From positions 2,480,001 to 2,544,000 of the forward strand of contig NZ_CP045651.1 in NCBI RefSeq assembly GCF_009557455.1: a stretch of DNA of 64,000 nucleotides. Reading direction: 5' to 3'. The notes under the pieces are model-generated. The model had not been told where the DNA came from and did no database searches. It saw nothing but the letters and a program-made list of their open reading frames with translations. The translations under genes were made by a program, and so were the position numbers. This document shows, piece by piece, positions 1 to 8,825 of the stretch. The DNA comes from Alistipes sp. dk3624. GTDB taxonomy: Bacteria > Bacteroidota > Bacteroidia > Bacteroidales > Rikenellaceae. How positions within the stretch are numbered: position 1 is the first letter of the stretch; every line of letters begins with the position of its first letter.

Positions 1-2124
1 GTTGGATTTGTCGCGGTTGATCGAAATGCGGGCTTCGGGTTTGCTGAATTTCAGGTTGACGTCGGCCATCTGGAAAGTCGGGTTGTCGTAGACCCTGGCC
101 ATGAACTCCGGCAGTACCTCCTGCAATTTTTCGAGGTTGGTGGCTTGTAGCACGTACTGAATCGGCATCGATCCGCGTCGGCCGCCGAAAGTCGATTGTT
201 GCTGCACGAACGCGCGGGCCATCGTCTTGCTTTTGACCGCTTTGGATAGCTGTTCGGCGATATCCATCTGCGACCGTTGGCGTTCGGTGATGTCTTTCAG
301 CGCGATCTGCACGTTTCCGCTGCCGCTCGATACGCGGGCCGTGACGGCCCGGGATTCGGGAACCAGCGTGTCGACCAGCCGGTTGATGTCCTCGGTATAG
401 TCGCGTATGTATTCGTAAGTGACGCCTTCCGGTCCGCGCGTATTGATCGTAATCATCGAACGGTCTTCCAGCGGCGCCATCTCGGACGGAATCCGGCTCC
501 ACAGGACGTAGATGATGCCGACCATCGCCAGCACGATCGGGAAGGCGAGCACCCTGCGGCGCAGGAACGCCGCCAGCGTGCGGCTGTAAAAACGGTTCAT
601 GCCGACGAAGAACGGTTCGGTCTTGCGGTAGAACCACCCCGGCCGGTCGCGGTGCTTCAACAGCTTGGTCGCCAGCATCGGTGTGAAAGTCAGCGCCGAG
701 AATGCCGAAATGATCACCGCGCCGGCCACTACGAGGCTGAATTCCCGGAACAGCCGGCCGGTCATGCCCTCCATGAATACGATCGGGAAAAAGACGGCCA
801 CCAACGTGATGGTCGTCGAGATGACGGCGAAAAAGATCTCCTTAGCTCCTTCGATACCGGCCTCCTTCGGACTCATGCCGCGTTCGATGCGGATGTAGAT
901 ATTTTCGGTCATCACAATCGCGTCGTCGACGACCAGTCCGACGGCCAGCACCACGGCCAGCATCGACAGCACGTTGATCGAGAATCCGGCCAGGTACATC
1001 ACGAAGAACGATCCGATCAGCGAGACGGGGATTACTACGCACGGCACCAGCGTCACGCGCCAGTCGCGCAGGAACAGGAAAATGATGACGATCACCAGGA
1101 AGAAGGCTTCGTATACGGTGCTTTCGACTTCGTTGATCGAGGCGCGGATGAATTTCGTGTTGTCGAATCCGTAGCTGGTTTCCACGTCTTCGGGCAGATC
1201 CTTTTTCATCCGTTCCATTCGTTCGTAGACCGCGTCGGCGATTTCGATGTGGTTGGCTCCGGGCTGCGGGATCACGACGACGCCGACCATCGGCACCCCG
1301 TTCATCTTCATGTAGCTGCGGGTGTCCTGCGGGCCGAGCTCCGCCCGTCCGATGTCGCGGAATCGGATGATTCGGTTGTTCTCTTCTTTGATTATGAGAC
1401 TGTTGAATTCTTCTGCGGAGTGCATCAGTCCGAGCGTGCGAATGGTCAGTTCCGTGGTGTTTCCCTCGATGCTGCCCGACGGGAGTTCGACGTTCTCGCG
1501 GTCTACGGCGTTTTTCACGTCGACCGGCGTAAGGCCGAAACCGGCCATTTTGACCGGGTCGAGCCACAGCCGCATCGAGTAGCGCTTTTCACCCCAGATC
1601 GAAACGCTGCTGACGTCGCTGATCGTTTGAAGTTGTTCTTTAACCGTCAGGTCGGCGATTTCGCTCAGTTCCAGCAGCGAGCGTTTGTCGCTGCGGATGG
1701 CGACCATCAGGATCGGCGAAGCGTCCGCATCGGCTTTCGATACGGTCGGCGGATCGCAGTCGCGCGGCAGGTAGCGTTGTGCGCGCGAGACTTTGTCGCG
1801 CACGTCGTTGGCGGCGGTTTCGAGGTCGACCGACAGTTCGAATTCGACCGTGATGCGACTCGATCCCTGGCTGCTGACGCTCGACAGCGAGCGGATGCCG
1901 GGGATGCCGTTGATGTTTTGTTCGAGCGGCTCGGTAATCTGGTTCTCGATTACGTCGGCGTTCGCACCCGGGTAGGAGCACGAGACTGAAATGATCGGGT
2001 TGTCGACGCTCGGATACTCCCGCACGCCGAGGTAATTGTACCCGATGAGGCCGAACAGCAGGATGATCACGGTCATCACCGTGGCGAGCACCGGCCGCCG
2101 GATACTGATTTCTGAAATATTCAT
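1..2124 (-). CDS. RND multidrug efflux pump, HAE1/AcrB family (3' end cut by window edge)
   Basis: Inner-membrane proton-driven drug exporter of the AcrB/MexB type. The frame starts at the ATG at 2124-2122 (MNISEISIRRPVLATVM) and stays open to base 1, giving about 708 of the usual 1,000-1,050 residues. The first transmembrane helix follows the RRP motif. The pore/porter start (YPSVDNPIISV) and the TM4 proton-relay motif VGLVVDDAIVMTEN (plus-strand bases near 900-960) are intact, and the two Asp are typical of hydrophobe/amphiphile exporters rather than metal exporters. It starts 12 bases after the adaptor gene stops, so the two form one operon. No TolC gene is visible within the window on this side. 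I translated several stretches by hand and saw no frameshift. Confidence 0.93.
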   Translation of the reverse strand, partial: MNISEISIRRPVLATVMTVIILLFGLIGYNYLGVREYPSVDNPIISVSCSYPGANADVIENQITEPLEQNINGIPGIRSLSSVSSQGSSRITVEFELSVDLETAANDVRDKVSRAQRYLPRDCDPPTVSKADADASPILMVAIRSDKRSLLELSEIADLTVKEQLQTISDVSSVSIWGEKRYSMRLWLDPVKMAGFGLTPVDVKNAVDRENVELPSGSIEGNTTELTIRTLGLMHSAEEFNSLIIKEENNRIIRFRDIGRAELGPQDTRSYMKMNGVPMVGVVVIPQPGANHIEIADAVYERMERMKKDLPEDVETSYGFDNTKFIRASINEVESTVYEAFFLVIVIIFLFLRDWRVTLVPCVVIPVSLIGSFFVMYLAGFSINVLSMLAVVLAVGLVVDDAIVMTENIYIRIERGMSPKEAGIEGAKEIFFAVISTTITLVAVFFPIVFMEGMTGRLFREFSLVVAGAVIISAFSALTFTPMLATKLLKHRDRPGWFYRKTEPFFVGMNRFYSRTLAAFLRRRVLAFPIVLAMVGIIYVLWSRIPSEMAPLEDRSMITINTRGPEGVTYEYIRDYTEDINRLVDTLVPESRAVTARVSSGSGNVQIALKDITERQRSQMDIAEQLSKAVKSKTMARAFVQQQSTFGGRRGSMPIQYVLQATNLEKLQEVLPEFMARVYDNPTFQMADVNLKFSKPEARISINRDKSN

Positions 2125-2136
2125 ACGGCGGCGGAA

Positions 2137-3207
2137 TTAGTCGATACGGTCGAGTTTCACTTGCAGTCCGGTACGCAACTGCAACGTTCCAGAGGTAATC
2201 AGCGTGTCGCCCGTCTGCAATCCGCTGACCACTTCGACCTGAGCGTCGGTGCGCAGTCCGGTTTCGATCTGCACCGGCTGGGCTGTTCCGTTCCTGTACA
2301 GGAAGACCTTGTCTACGCCCAGTTCCGGGACGACGGCTTCGGTCGGAATGACAATGGCGTTCAGTACCTTGCGCGTTTGCGCATACACGTTGGCGAAGCG
2401 GCCGGGCATCAGTTTCCGGTCGGCGTTCGGATAGAGCGCTCTCACCGGAAGCAGGTGGTTGGCGTCGAGGCTCGAACCGATGGCGTAAACCGAGGCTTCG
2501 AACGGTTTGAGTTCCCCGGTCAGTCGGAAAGTGACGCGCGTTCCCTTACGGATCTCGGACGCGTATTGTTCGGGTACCGAAAATTCGATTTTCAGCGGAG
2601 AAGTCTTGGTCAGTTTGGCCACGACTACCGACGGCGAAGCGTAAGCCCCCTCGCTGACGTGGCGCAGCCCGATGATCCCGTCGAACGGCGCGCGCAGTTC
2701 GGTCAGGCCGATATTGGCTTTGACCAGGGCGATGTCGGCGTTCAGGGTCGCCAGTTCGGTGCGCGCCTGTTCGTAGGCTTCCTGGCTGACGGCATCCTTT
2801 TCGAGCAGTGCGCTCTGACGGTACACGCGATCTTCGGCCAGCTTCAATTGGGCTTCGAATTTCGATAGCTGGGCCTGAAGCGGCTTGTCGTTCACTTTGG
2901 CCAGCAGATCGCCTTTGCGCACGACGGTTCCTTCGGTAAAATTGATCTGCTCGATTTTGCCGGATGTTTCGAACGTCAGGTCGACTTCCTCATCCGGAAG
3001 CAGGGTGGCGATTGTGAAAATGCCGTCGCTCAGTTCCTGTTCGCGGACGATCTGCGCGTTTACGTTCAGTATGTTGGCTCTGGAAGAGGCCGGCGGCGCG
3101 TCGATACCGGCATCCGGTTTTTTTTCGCGTATCAGCCGGTAAGTGCCCAGACCGATCGCGACGACAAGAATCAGGGCGGTAATTGCCCATTTCGTCTTTT
3201 TGTGCAT
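2137..3207 (-). CDS. RND efflux periplasmic adaptor (membrane fusion protein)
   Basis: A 356-aa HlyD/AcrA-type adaptor that links the inner-membrane pump to an outer-membrane TolC channel. Residues 8-25 form an N-terminal membrane anchor (ITALILVVAIGLGTYRL), with no lipobox Cys. The lipoyl-like half-motifs flank an alpha-helical hairpin at about 100-165 (EAQLKLAEDRVYRQSALLEK). A beta-barrel follows, and the C-terminus ends in VSGLQTGDTLITSGTLQL, typical of the membrane-proximal domain. It is the first gene of a leftward operon with the pump gene. The gene diverges from the MscS gene across a 220-bp spacer. Confidence 0.93.
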   Translation of the reverse strand: MHKKTKWAITALILVVAIGLGTYRLIREKKPDAGIDAPPASSRANILNVNAQIVREQELSDGIFTIATLLPDEEVDLTFETSGKIEQINFTEGTVVRKGDLLAKVNDKPLQAQLSKFEAQLKLAEDRVYRQSALLEKDAVSQEAYEQARTELATLNADIALVKANIGLTELRAPFDGIIGLRHVSEGAYASPSVVVAKLTKTSPLKIEFSVPEQYASEIRKGTRVTFRLTGELKPFEASVYAIGSSLDANHLLPVRALYPNADRKLMPGRFANVYAQTRKVLNAIVIPTEAVVPELGVDKVFLYRNGTAQPVQIETGLRTDAQVEVVSGLQTGDTLITSGTLQLRTGLQVKLDRID

Positions 3208-3245
3208 GCGAAGTAAAAAGTTAAGTTAAGGAAGTCAGGTTCCTG

Positions 3246-3253
3246 CAAATATA
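3246..3253 (-). promoter_or_regulatory. Probable -7 box of the RND efflux operon promoter
   Basis: On the minus strand this reads TATATTTG, an exact match to the Bacteroidota -7 consensus TAnnTTTG. It lies about 40 bases upstream of the adaptor start at 3207. No TTTG is seen at the usual 19-21 nt upstream, so the -33 element is weak. The rest of the 3208-3427 spacer shows no gene. Confidence 0.5.
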
Positions 3254-3427
3254 GAAAATTCGTTTCAAAATCGAATGTGCCCCGGACGTTTTTTCGTATT
3301 CTTTTGCCTGGCGGGCAGACGTTGCGCGGGCGTTTGTTTGCCGGTTTCCGGCATTTGTCGCGGGCGGTTCGGGCATTGGCCAAATATTTGCTCGTAAACT
3401 TCGGATAAATGTTGATTTTCAGTTTTT

Positions 3428-4708
3428 ATGGAAGATAGTGTTCTGGTTAAATGGGCGCACAACCTGCTCGTGCAGGTCGGTATCGAGCCCGAGACGGCCC
3501 ATCTGCTCGATCAGTTCGTCATCATCGCGATGATCCTGCTTTGCGCGTTGGCGGCCGACGTCATTTGTCGTTTCGTCATTCTCGCCGTCGGCAGGCGGAT
3601 CATCGTCCGGACGAAGAAGCGTTGGGGCGAACTGTTGTTCAATCGGGACGTGCTGCGCAAGTTCTCGAACATCGTTCCGGTCGCATTGATCTATATCCTG
3701 ATTCCGCTGGCTTTTCCGGAACATTCCGAAACGCCCGTGCTGCTCCGGAAAATCTGTTTGCTGTACGTTATTTTCGTGGTCGTCATGTTCGTCAACATGC
3801 TGCTGAAGGTGTTTTTCGGCATTTTGGAACAGAAAGAAACCCTGCACGACCGCCCGTTGAAAGGCCTGCTTCAAATCCTGCAGGTCGGTCTGTTCTTTTT
3901 GGCGGCGATCGTGGTGACCAGCCTGCTGATCGGCCGTTCGCCGCTGAAGCTGCTGGCCGGGTTGGGCGCTTCGGCGGCGATCCTGATGCTGATATTCAAG
4001 GACACGATCATGGGGTTCGTGGCCGGAGTCATGTTGTCCGCCAACAAAATGTTGAGACCGGGCGACTGGATCAGTATGCCGAAGTACAACGTGGACGGCA
4101 CGGTGCTCGAAGTGACGCTGAATACGGTCAAGATACAGAATTTCGACAATACGGTTACGACCGTTCCGCCTTTCATCCTGACCGGCGATTCGTTCCAGAA
4201 CTGGCGCTGGATGCAGGAGTCCGGCGGCAGGCGGATCATGCGTTCGATCAACATCGATTTGGGCAGCGTCCGGTTCTGTACGCCCGAAATGACCGAAAAA
4301 TATAAGGATATAGAGCTGTTGCACGACTATGTCGTTCAGCGCGAGACCGAATTCGACCGGTACCGTAACGGTGCGGAAAACCCGAACGGCGCCGATTTTT
4401 TCCGGCTGACCAACCTGACTGTTTTCCGAGCTTACCTGAACCTCTACTTGAAAAAATTGGCCGTCGTCAACCACGAGCTGACCTGCATGGTGCGCCATCT
4501 ACAGCCCACTCCGAACGGGATTCCGGTCGAGGTGTACTGTTTTTCGGTCATCAAGGAGTGGGTCGCCTACGAAAGCGTCCAGGCCGATCTGTTCGACCAT
4601 ATCATCGCGGTCGTGCCCGAATTCGACCTGGTGCTGTTTCAGAATCCTTCCGGCAACGACATCCAGCGGATTTTCCGTCCGGCGCGGAATGTTGCGGCCG
4701 GAGCGTAG
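3428..4708 (+). CDS. MscS-family mechanosensitive ion channel
   Basis: A 426-aa small-conductance mechanosensitive channel in the inner membrane that releases solutes on hypo-osmotic shock. Hydrophobic segments are visible at about 28-55, 80-100, 110-135 and 155-180. The last leads into the MscS pore helix region (LKLLAGLGASAAILMLIFKD, about 172-191), followed by the conserved beta-domain (LRPGDWISMPKY, about 212-223). The length and long C-terminus resemble the YbdG/MscM subgroup (415 aa in E. coli) more than MscS itself (286 aa). The gene converges with the next one, with only 2 bases between their stops. Confidence 0.92.
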   Translation: MEDSVLVKWAHNLLVQVGIEPETAHLLDQFVIIAMILLCALAADVICRFVILAVGRRIIVRTKKRWGELLFNRDVLRKFSNIVPVALIYILIPLAFPEHSETPVLLRKICLLYVIFVVVMFVNMLLKVFFGILEQKETLHDRPLKGLLQILQVGLFFLAAIVVTSLLIGRSPLKLLAGLGASAAILMLIFKDTIMGFVAGVMLSANKMLRPGDWISMPKYNVDGTVLEVTLNTVKIQNFDNTVTTVPPFILTGDSFQNWRWMQESGGRRIMRSINIDLGSVRFCTPEMTEKYKDIELLHDYVVQRETEFDRYRNGAENPNGADFFRLTNLTVFRAYLNLYLKKLAVVNHELTCMVRHLQPTPNGIPVEVYCFSVIKEWVAYESVQADLFDHIIAVVPEFDLVLFQNPSGNDIQRIFRPARNVAAGA

Positions 4709-4710
4709 GG

Positions 4711-5517
4711 TCAGCGGCGATAACTTTTGTTATTTTCCTTTTTATCGACCTTTTGCGTCCGATCCTTCTCTCGGTCGCTGCGGCGGTCGTCGTTTCTCCG
4801 CGAAGCGTCGCGCGCGCTACGTCCGGAAATGGATTTTTGGTTCCGCGGACGGTATTCGGGGCGCTGCGGCCGGTCGGTGCTCGAAGGCCGCTGCGGCCGA
4901 ACCGGATGTCCCGGCGGAACGGCGGGACGGTTGCCCGGCATTTGCGGACGCGGAGGGTGCGGGGGGCGTACGACCGGGCGCGGAGGTTTGGGCGCGGGCC
5001 GGCGGTGCGGCGCATCGGGCCGGAAGTAAGACCAGCCGTGGCGGTAAACGGGAGGCGGAACCCGTCCCGGATGACGGTGCGCGTAGTATGCGTTCCAGTA
5101 CCGACTGTATTCGCGGAACCTGCCGAGGATGATGCGGAAGTCCGCCGACGAACGTCCGATTCCGAAATGGAGCGAAACGTTGATCCAGTTGCGGTCTTTG
5201 CCGCGCCGGTAATAGTCCATCACGGCGCGCAACGGATATCCCGATCGGCGCGACAGTTCGATTCCGGCCAGCAGGTCGCTCGGCGAGTATCCTTTGCGGA
5301 GGTAGTACCGTAGGTCGTTGCGCGGGAAATTGTATTCCCGTGCGGCCCAGATCACGAACTGGTCGGAATAAGGGGCCGCGTAATTGTTGATTTGCACGCC
5401 CCATTCGTACAGATCGCCGTCATCGTAATCGTCGTCGTCGAAATAGCGGTCCGCCGGGTGTGCGAAGACCGCGTATCCGAGGAACAGGCTCCCCAGGATC
5501 AGTATGATTCTTTTCAT
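4711..5517 (-). CDS. Exported hypothetical protein with Pro/Arg-rich tail
   Basis: Starts at MKRIILILGSLFLGYAVFAH; a longer open frame begins upstream, but this ATG gives a clean signal peptide and has GGAAG just before it. About 268 aa. Residues 20-170 form a folded-looking region with a short acidic run (FDDDDYDDGD) and WAAREYNFPRNDLRYYL. The last 100 residues are low-complexity, rich in Pro, Arg and His (RPPHPPRPQ type) and likely disordered. It is a Bacteroidota envelope protein of unknown role. It lies 76 bases downstream of the nucleoside-hydrolase gene on the same strand. Confidence 0.7.
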   Translation of the reverse strand: MKRIILILGSLFLGYAVFAHPADRYFDDDDYDDGDLYEWGVQINNYAAPYSDQFVIWAAREYNFPRNDLRYYLRKGYSPSDLLAGIELSRRSGYPLRAVMDYYRRGKDRNWINVSLHFGIGRSSADFRIILGRFREYSRYWNAYYAHRHPGRVPPPVYRHGWSYFRPDAPHRRPAPKPPRPVVRPPHPPRPQMPGNRPAVPPGHPVRPQRPSSTDRPQRPEYRPRNQKSISGRSARDASRRNDDRRSDREKDRTQKVDKKENNKSYRR

Positions 5518-5593
5518 GGCTTCCATTCGGTTGGTTGTTTTCCGTAAAACGTTTTCCTTCGGCAAAAGTTACGTCCGGAGCGGCTTGCGAAAG

Positions 5594-6580
5594 TTATTTC
5601 CGTACCGTGGGCTGATGCATCATCAATGCTTCGATCGTAGCCGTAACCTGTTCGGTCGGCATTTTCGGCAGCAGCCGCGCGTGTCGGCCGGCCGGATCGG
5701 GCGTCCAGTGATCGTTGCTGTCGGCCGGCGTGACCGTCAGCGTGCCGGTTTCGAGACCGAAATAGGGTTCGGCTCCGCGTACGGCGACCAGTACGGCCGA
5801 CTGATCCCAACTGTTCCGTCCTTCCGGATTATCCTGTTCGAGACACATTTTATAGGCTTCGCGCACCGGACTCCCTTCGACCGGCATGGCCGCGGTCTGC
5901 TTGCCGGTGATGATCTTTTCGCCGATGTCGAATCCGCTCAAAACGATCGGGGTCGGCCAGTTCTCGAATACGTACTGACTGGCCGGCGCGTCCATCATCA
6001 CGTTGAACTCCTTGCCTTCCGGAAAATACCCGGCCATCGAAACCAGCCGTTTCACTTTGGCCGCGACCAGTTCTTTGCCGGACAGCGGGCTGTCGGCGTC
6101 CGGCCCCGATTCGAGCAGGTCTTTCAGGTTCGTGAAAAAGCCGACCGTCACGACGACGACGCTGGTGTCCGGTTGCGCGTTCAGCACCCGCCGGTAAACC
6201 GATACGGCGTCTTCGGCCTGCGATGCGCTTTCGACCTTATGCGGGAAACGGGACGGAAGTTCTTCGGTCCACTTCAGCCCTTTATGCCAGGTATCCATAC
6301 TGACCCCTTCGCCTTTCGGCGCGCCGACGGGAATCCCGGGCCGCCCGAAATAGGTGTTCAGTACGTCGATGCACGGCGCGGTGGTCTCCTGTTTATTCGA
6401 CGAGACGGTGGCCAGGATATCGACTTCGCCGGAGTCGGCCAGCGCATGCAGTACGGCCATGGCGCCCACGTCGTCGTAGTCGGGAGCCATATCCGTGTCG
6501 AAAATCAGCGAAACGGGTTGCTTTTTCGGCGCGCAGGCCGCGCAGCACAGTGCCAACAGTAGGTAAAAAAACGTTTTCAT
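5594..6580 (-). CDS. Nucleoside hydrolase-like lipoprotein (inosine/uridine-preferring family)
   Basis: A 328-aa lipoprotein. The signal peptide ends in the lipobox LCCAAC with acylated Cys16, so it is probably periplasm- or surface-facing. FDTDMAPDYDD (residues 27-37) is the Ca2+-binding Asp cluster that defines the nucleoside N-ribohydrolase fold. The Asn-containing C-terminal region carries a matching late Asp (near DNPEGRNSWDQSAVL), as in family members. The family cleaves the N-glycosidic bond of ribonucleosides. Export suggests scavenging of extracellular nucleosides, but the substrate cannot be read from sequence. Confidence 0.88.
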   Translation of the reverse strand: MKTFFYLLLALCCAACAPKKQPVSLIFDTDMAPDYDDVGAMAVLHALADSGEVDILATVSSNKQETTAPCIDVLNTYFGRPGIPVGAPKGEGVSMDTWHKGLKWTEELPSRFPHKVESASQAEDAVSVYRRVLNAQPDTSVVVVTVGFFTNLKDLLESGPDADSPLSGKELVAAKVKRLVSMAGYFPEGKEFNVMMDAPASQYVFENWPTPIVLSGFDIGEKIITGKQTAAMPVEGSPVREAYKMCLEQDNPEGRNSWDQSAVLVAVRGAEPYFGLETGTLTVTPADSNDHWTPDPAGRHARLLPKMPTEQVTATIEALMMHQPTVRK

Positions 6581-6607
6581 AGGTTTTTCGATTAAGTTGT
6601 CGAAATG

Positions 6608-6615
6608 TAAAGATA
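6608..6615 (-). promoter_or_regulatory. Possible -7 box upstream of the nucleoside hydrolase
   Basis: Reads TATCTTTA on the minus strand, one mismatch from TAnnTTTG, 27 bases upstream of the start at 6580. No good -33 match was seen. The rest of the 6581-6744 spacer separates two divergent genes and holds nothing else I can support. Confidence 0.3.
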
Positions 6616-6744
6616 ACGAACGGACGCGGGATATGCAAAACGGAATCGTTTTTTTAAAATATTTTGTTTTTCCCGGGCGAAATGAGTAACTTGCCTACAT
6701 GATTTTCCAAAAACAAAAAACCGAAATTATTAAACCAACTGAAA

Positions 6745-8085
6745 ATGAGTTCTGAATCGAAATTCTCACGCCGCGATTTTCTGAAAGTTTCCGCACTCGG
6801 CGCAGCCGGGGCGTTACTGATGCCCTCCGGGCTGGCGGCTGCTGCGAAAAGCAAAAAAAATGAAAAAACCGCTGCCAACGACACGATCAACATCGGTTTT
6901 ATCGGCCTCGGTCAGCAGGCGATGCACCTGCTCAACGGTTTCATTACCATCGACGGGGTGAAAGTAGTGGCCGGCTGCGACGTCTACGACGTGAAACGCG
7001 CCCGCTTCGATAAGCGCGTGAAGAAATACTACGCCGATCACGGCGAAAAATGCAAGGTCGACCTGTACGAAGATTATCAAGAGCTGCTGGCGCGTCCCGA
7101 TATCGACGCGGTCGTGATCGCCACGCCGGATCACCAGCATGCGATCATCGCTATCGCCGCCTGCAAGGCCGGCAAAGACGTTTACCTCGAAAAACCGATG
7201 ACGCTGACCATTTATGAAGGACAGCAGCTTCGCAAAGCGGTGCGTAAGTACAGCCGCATCCTGCAAATCGGCAGCCAGCAGCGTTCCGACGCCGAATTTA
7301 TCCACGCTGCCAACCTGTGCCGCGAGGGGGAACTCGGCAAGATCGGGCTGATCAAGGTGCATGTGGGCGGTTCGCCGACTCCCTACACGCTGCCGAAACA
7401 GGAAGTGCCGGCCGGCCTGAATTGGGACAAGTGGCTCGGTCCGCTGCCCGAAACCATTTATTACAATTCGGATTTGAACCCGGTCATCACGATCGATCCC
7501 GAGCAGAACGAACAGCTCTGGGGCGCATGGCGCTGGTATCAGGGCATGGGCGGCGGCCTGATGACCGATTGGGGCGCGCACATGTTCGACATCGCGCAGT
7601 GGGCGATGGGCAAGGACGGCAACGGCCCGGTCGAGATTATTCCCGCCGGATACAGCTATTACGATCACCTGACTTATAAATACGACAACGGAACGACCGT
7701 TACCGAACAGGAGTTCGACGGAGGCAAGCAGGGACTCAAAATTTACGGCGACAACGGCTGGATCCAGGTGTGCCGCGGCGAATTCCTCGCTTCCGACCCG
7801 AAATTCATGCCGAAGGCCGAGAAACAGCAGGACAGCAGCGTGCCTTACGAGACGAAAGTCGGGCACTACCAGACCTTTATCAACTCGATGCGTTCGCGGA
7901 TCGATCCGAACGTTCCGGTGGAAGTGGGACATAGTTCCTGCACGGTCTGCAATTTGGGCAACATCGCCAACGAACTGAAGCGTCCGGTGGTGTGGAACCC
8001 GATCGTCGAGAAATTCATGAACGATCCGGAAGCCACTAAACGGATGCATTACCAGTACCGCGACGGATATTCGCTGGACGTTTAG
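6745..8085 (+). CDS. Tat-exported Gfo/Idh/MocA-family oxidoreductase
   Basis: A 446-aa NAD(P)-dependent dehydrogenase of the glucose-fructose oxidoreductase family. A twin-arginine signal SRRDFLKV (residues 8-15) and an Ala-rich hydrophobic stretch show export of the folded, cofactor-bound enzyme. The Rossmann fold starts at INIGFIGLGQQAM (about 48-60). EKPMTL (about 149-154) carries the conserved Lys-Pro of the family. GGGLMTDWGAHMFDIAQW (about 270-288) is the usual substrate-side motif with His. Such secreted members in Bacteroidota often act on sugars or inositols; the exact substrate is unknown. A strong terminator follows. Confidence 0.92.
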   Translation: MSSESKFSRRDFLKVSALGAAGALLMPSGLAAAAKSKKNEKTAANDTINIGFIGLGQQAMHLLNGFITIDGVKVVAGCDVYDVKRARFDKRVKKYYADHGEKCKVDLYEDYQELLARPDIDAVVIATPDHQHAIIAIAACKAGKDVYLEKPMTLTIYEGQQLRKAVRKYSRILQIGSQQRSDAEFIHAANLCREGELGKIGLIKVHVGGSPTPYTLPKQEVPAGLNWDKWLGPLPETIYYNSDLNPVITIDPEQNEQLWGAWRWYQGMGGGLMTDWGAHMFDIAQWAMGKDGNGPVEIIPAGYSYYDHLTYKYDNGTTVTEQEFDGGKQGLKIYGDNGWIQVCRGEFLASDPKFMPKAEKQQDSSVPYETKVGHYQTFINSMRSRIDPNVPVEVGHSSCTVCNLGNIANELKRPVVWNPIVEKFMNDPEATKRMHYQYRDGYSLDV

Positions 8086-8097
8086 CGTTCCGGCATC

Positions 8098-8145
8098 AAA
8101 ACGGAAGCGGAGGAAATGTCGTTTTTTTTCCTCCGCTTCCGTTTT
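8098..8145. terminator. Bidirectional rho-independent terminator
   Basis: A perfect 19-bp stem (8098-8116 pairing with 8127-8145) with a 10-nt loop that itself contains a T run. A-rich and T-rich ends make it usable from both sides. It separates two convergent genes. Confidence 0.9.
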
Positions 8146-8164
8146 TGTCTGTCCGCAAGGACGG

Positions 8165-8800
8165 TCAGTCCAGATAAACTTTTTGATAGGTAAGCTGTCC
8201 GAGTCCGTCGTTGGCTACGAGGGTTTCCGGTTCGAACAGGATCTCGAACCGGCGCTGGGGCCGGCCGGCTTCCTGAGGGTTCAGTACCAGTTCCGATTCG
8301 GAGCTCAGTCCCCAGCGTCCGTCCTCGCGCTGTTCGGTCGTTTCGGTGAAACGGACGACCGTATAGGTGTAGTCGCCCCTCAGGTGCAGCATCCGGTTGC
8401 CTTCCCCGCCGCCCGCGTTGCTACGGTACATGCCCGCGATCAGGCCGTTCGGATCGCAGTGGGTCGCCCGGTCGAAACCGAAAGGTTCACGGACGACCAT
8501 CCGGACCGGGCCGTTCGACGAGTCGGCTTCTTGCCGGATCTCGGCGTGGCAGAACATGTGAACCCGCTCGTGGGGGGCCGGCCGCATTTGTTCGTAGTTT
8601 GCGATGACTTCCGGATACGCCCCGCTGCGGTCGAGCAGATAGGTACGGCCGGTCGCGCAGTCGAAAAACCGGGCCGTGTCGTCGTAGCAGACGAATTCGC
8701 CTCCGAAATAGTCGGACGGAAGCGGTTTCGCACGGTTGCATCCGGAGGCCCACAGGCCGATTCCAAGCAATCCCAGCAGGCAGTAACGTCGGTTTTTCAT
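8165..8800 (-). CDS. Lipoprotein of unknown function
   Basis: Starts at MKNRRYCLLGLLGIGLWASG followed by Cys21, a good lipobox (WASGC); a longer frame upstream is rejected because it would overlap the M3 peptidase gene. 211 aa. The mature part has two beta-rich segments, the second ending LTYQKVYLD. It contains a META/NlpE-like pattern (GGEFVCYDDTARFFDCATGR), suggesting a small envelope-stress-type beta-barrel lipoprotein such as NlpE-N. That assignment is tentative. It sits 25 bases after the M3 peptidase gene on the same strand and is probably cotranscribed with it. Confidence 0.72.
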   Translation of the reverse strand: MKNRRYCLLGLLGIGLWASGCNRAKPLPSDYFGGEFVCYDDTARFFDCATGRTYLLDRSGAYPEVIANYEQMRPAPHERVHMFCHAEIRQEADSSNGPVRMVVREPFGFDRATHCDPNGLIAGMYRSNAGGGEGNRMLHLRGDYTYTVVRFTETTEQREDGRWGLSSESELVLNPQEAGRPQRRFEILFEPETLVANDGLGQLTYQKVYLD

Positions 8801-8825
8801 AGCAATTCCCGGTTTGTGTTTCGGA

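Noticed and set aside
277-1989. 570-codon plus-strand frame over the RND pump
   Set aside because: The minus strand gives an unbroken AcrB-type protein with all motifs; the plus frame has none.
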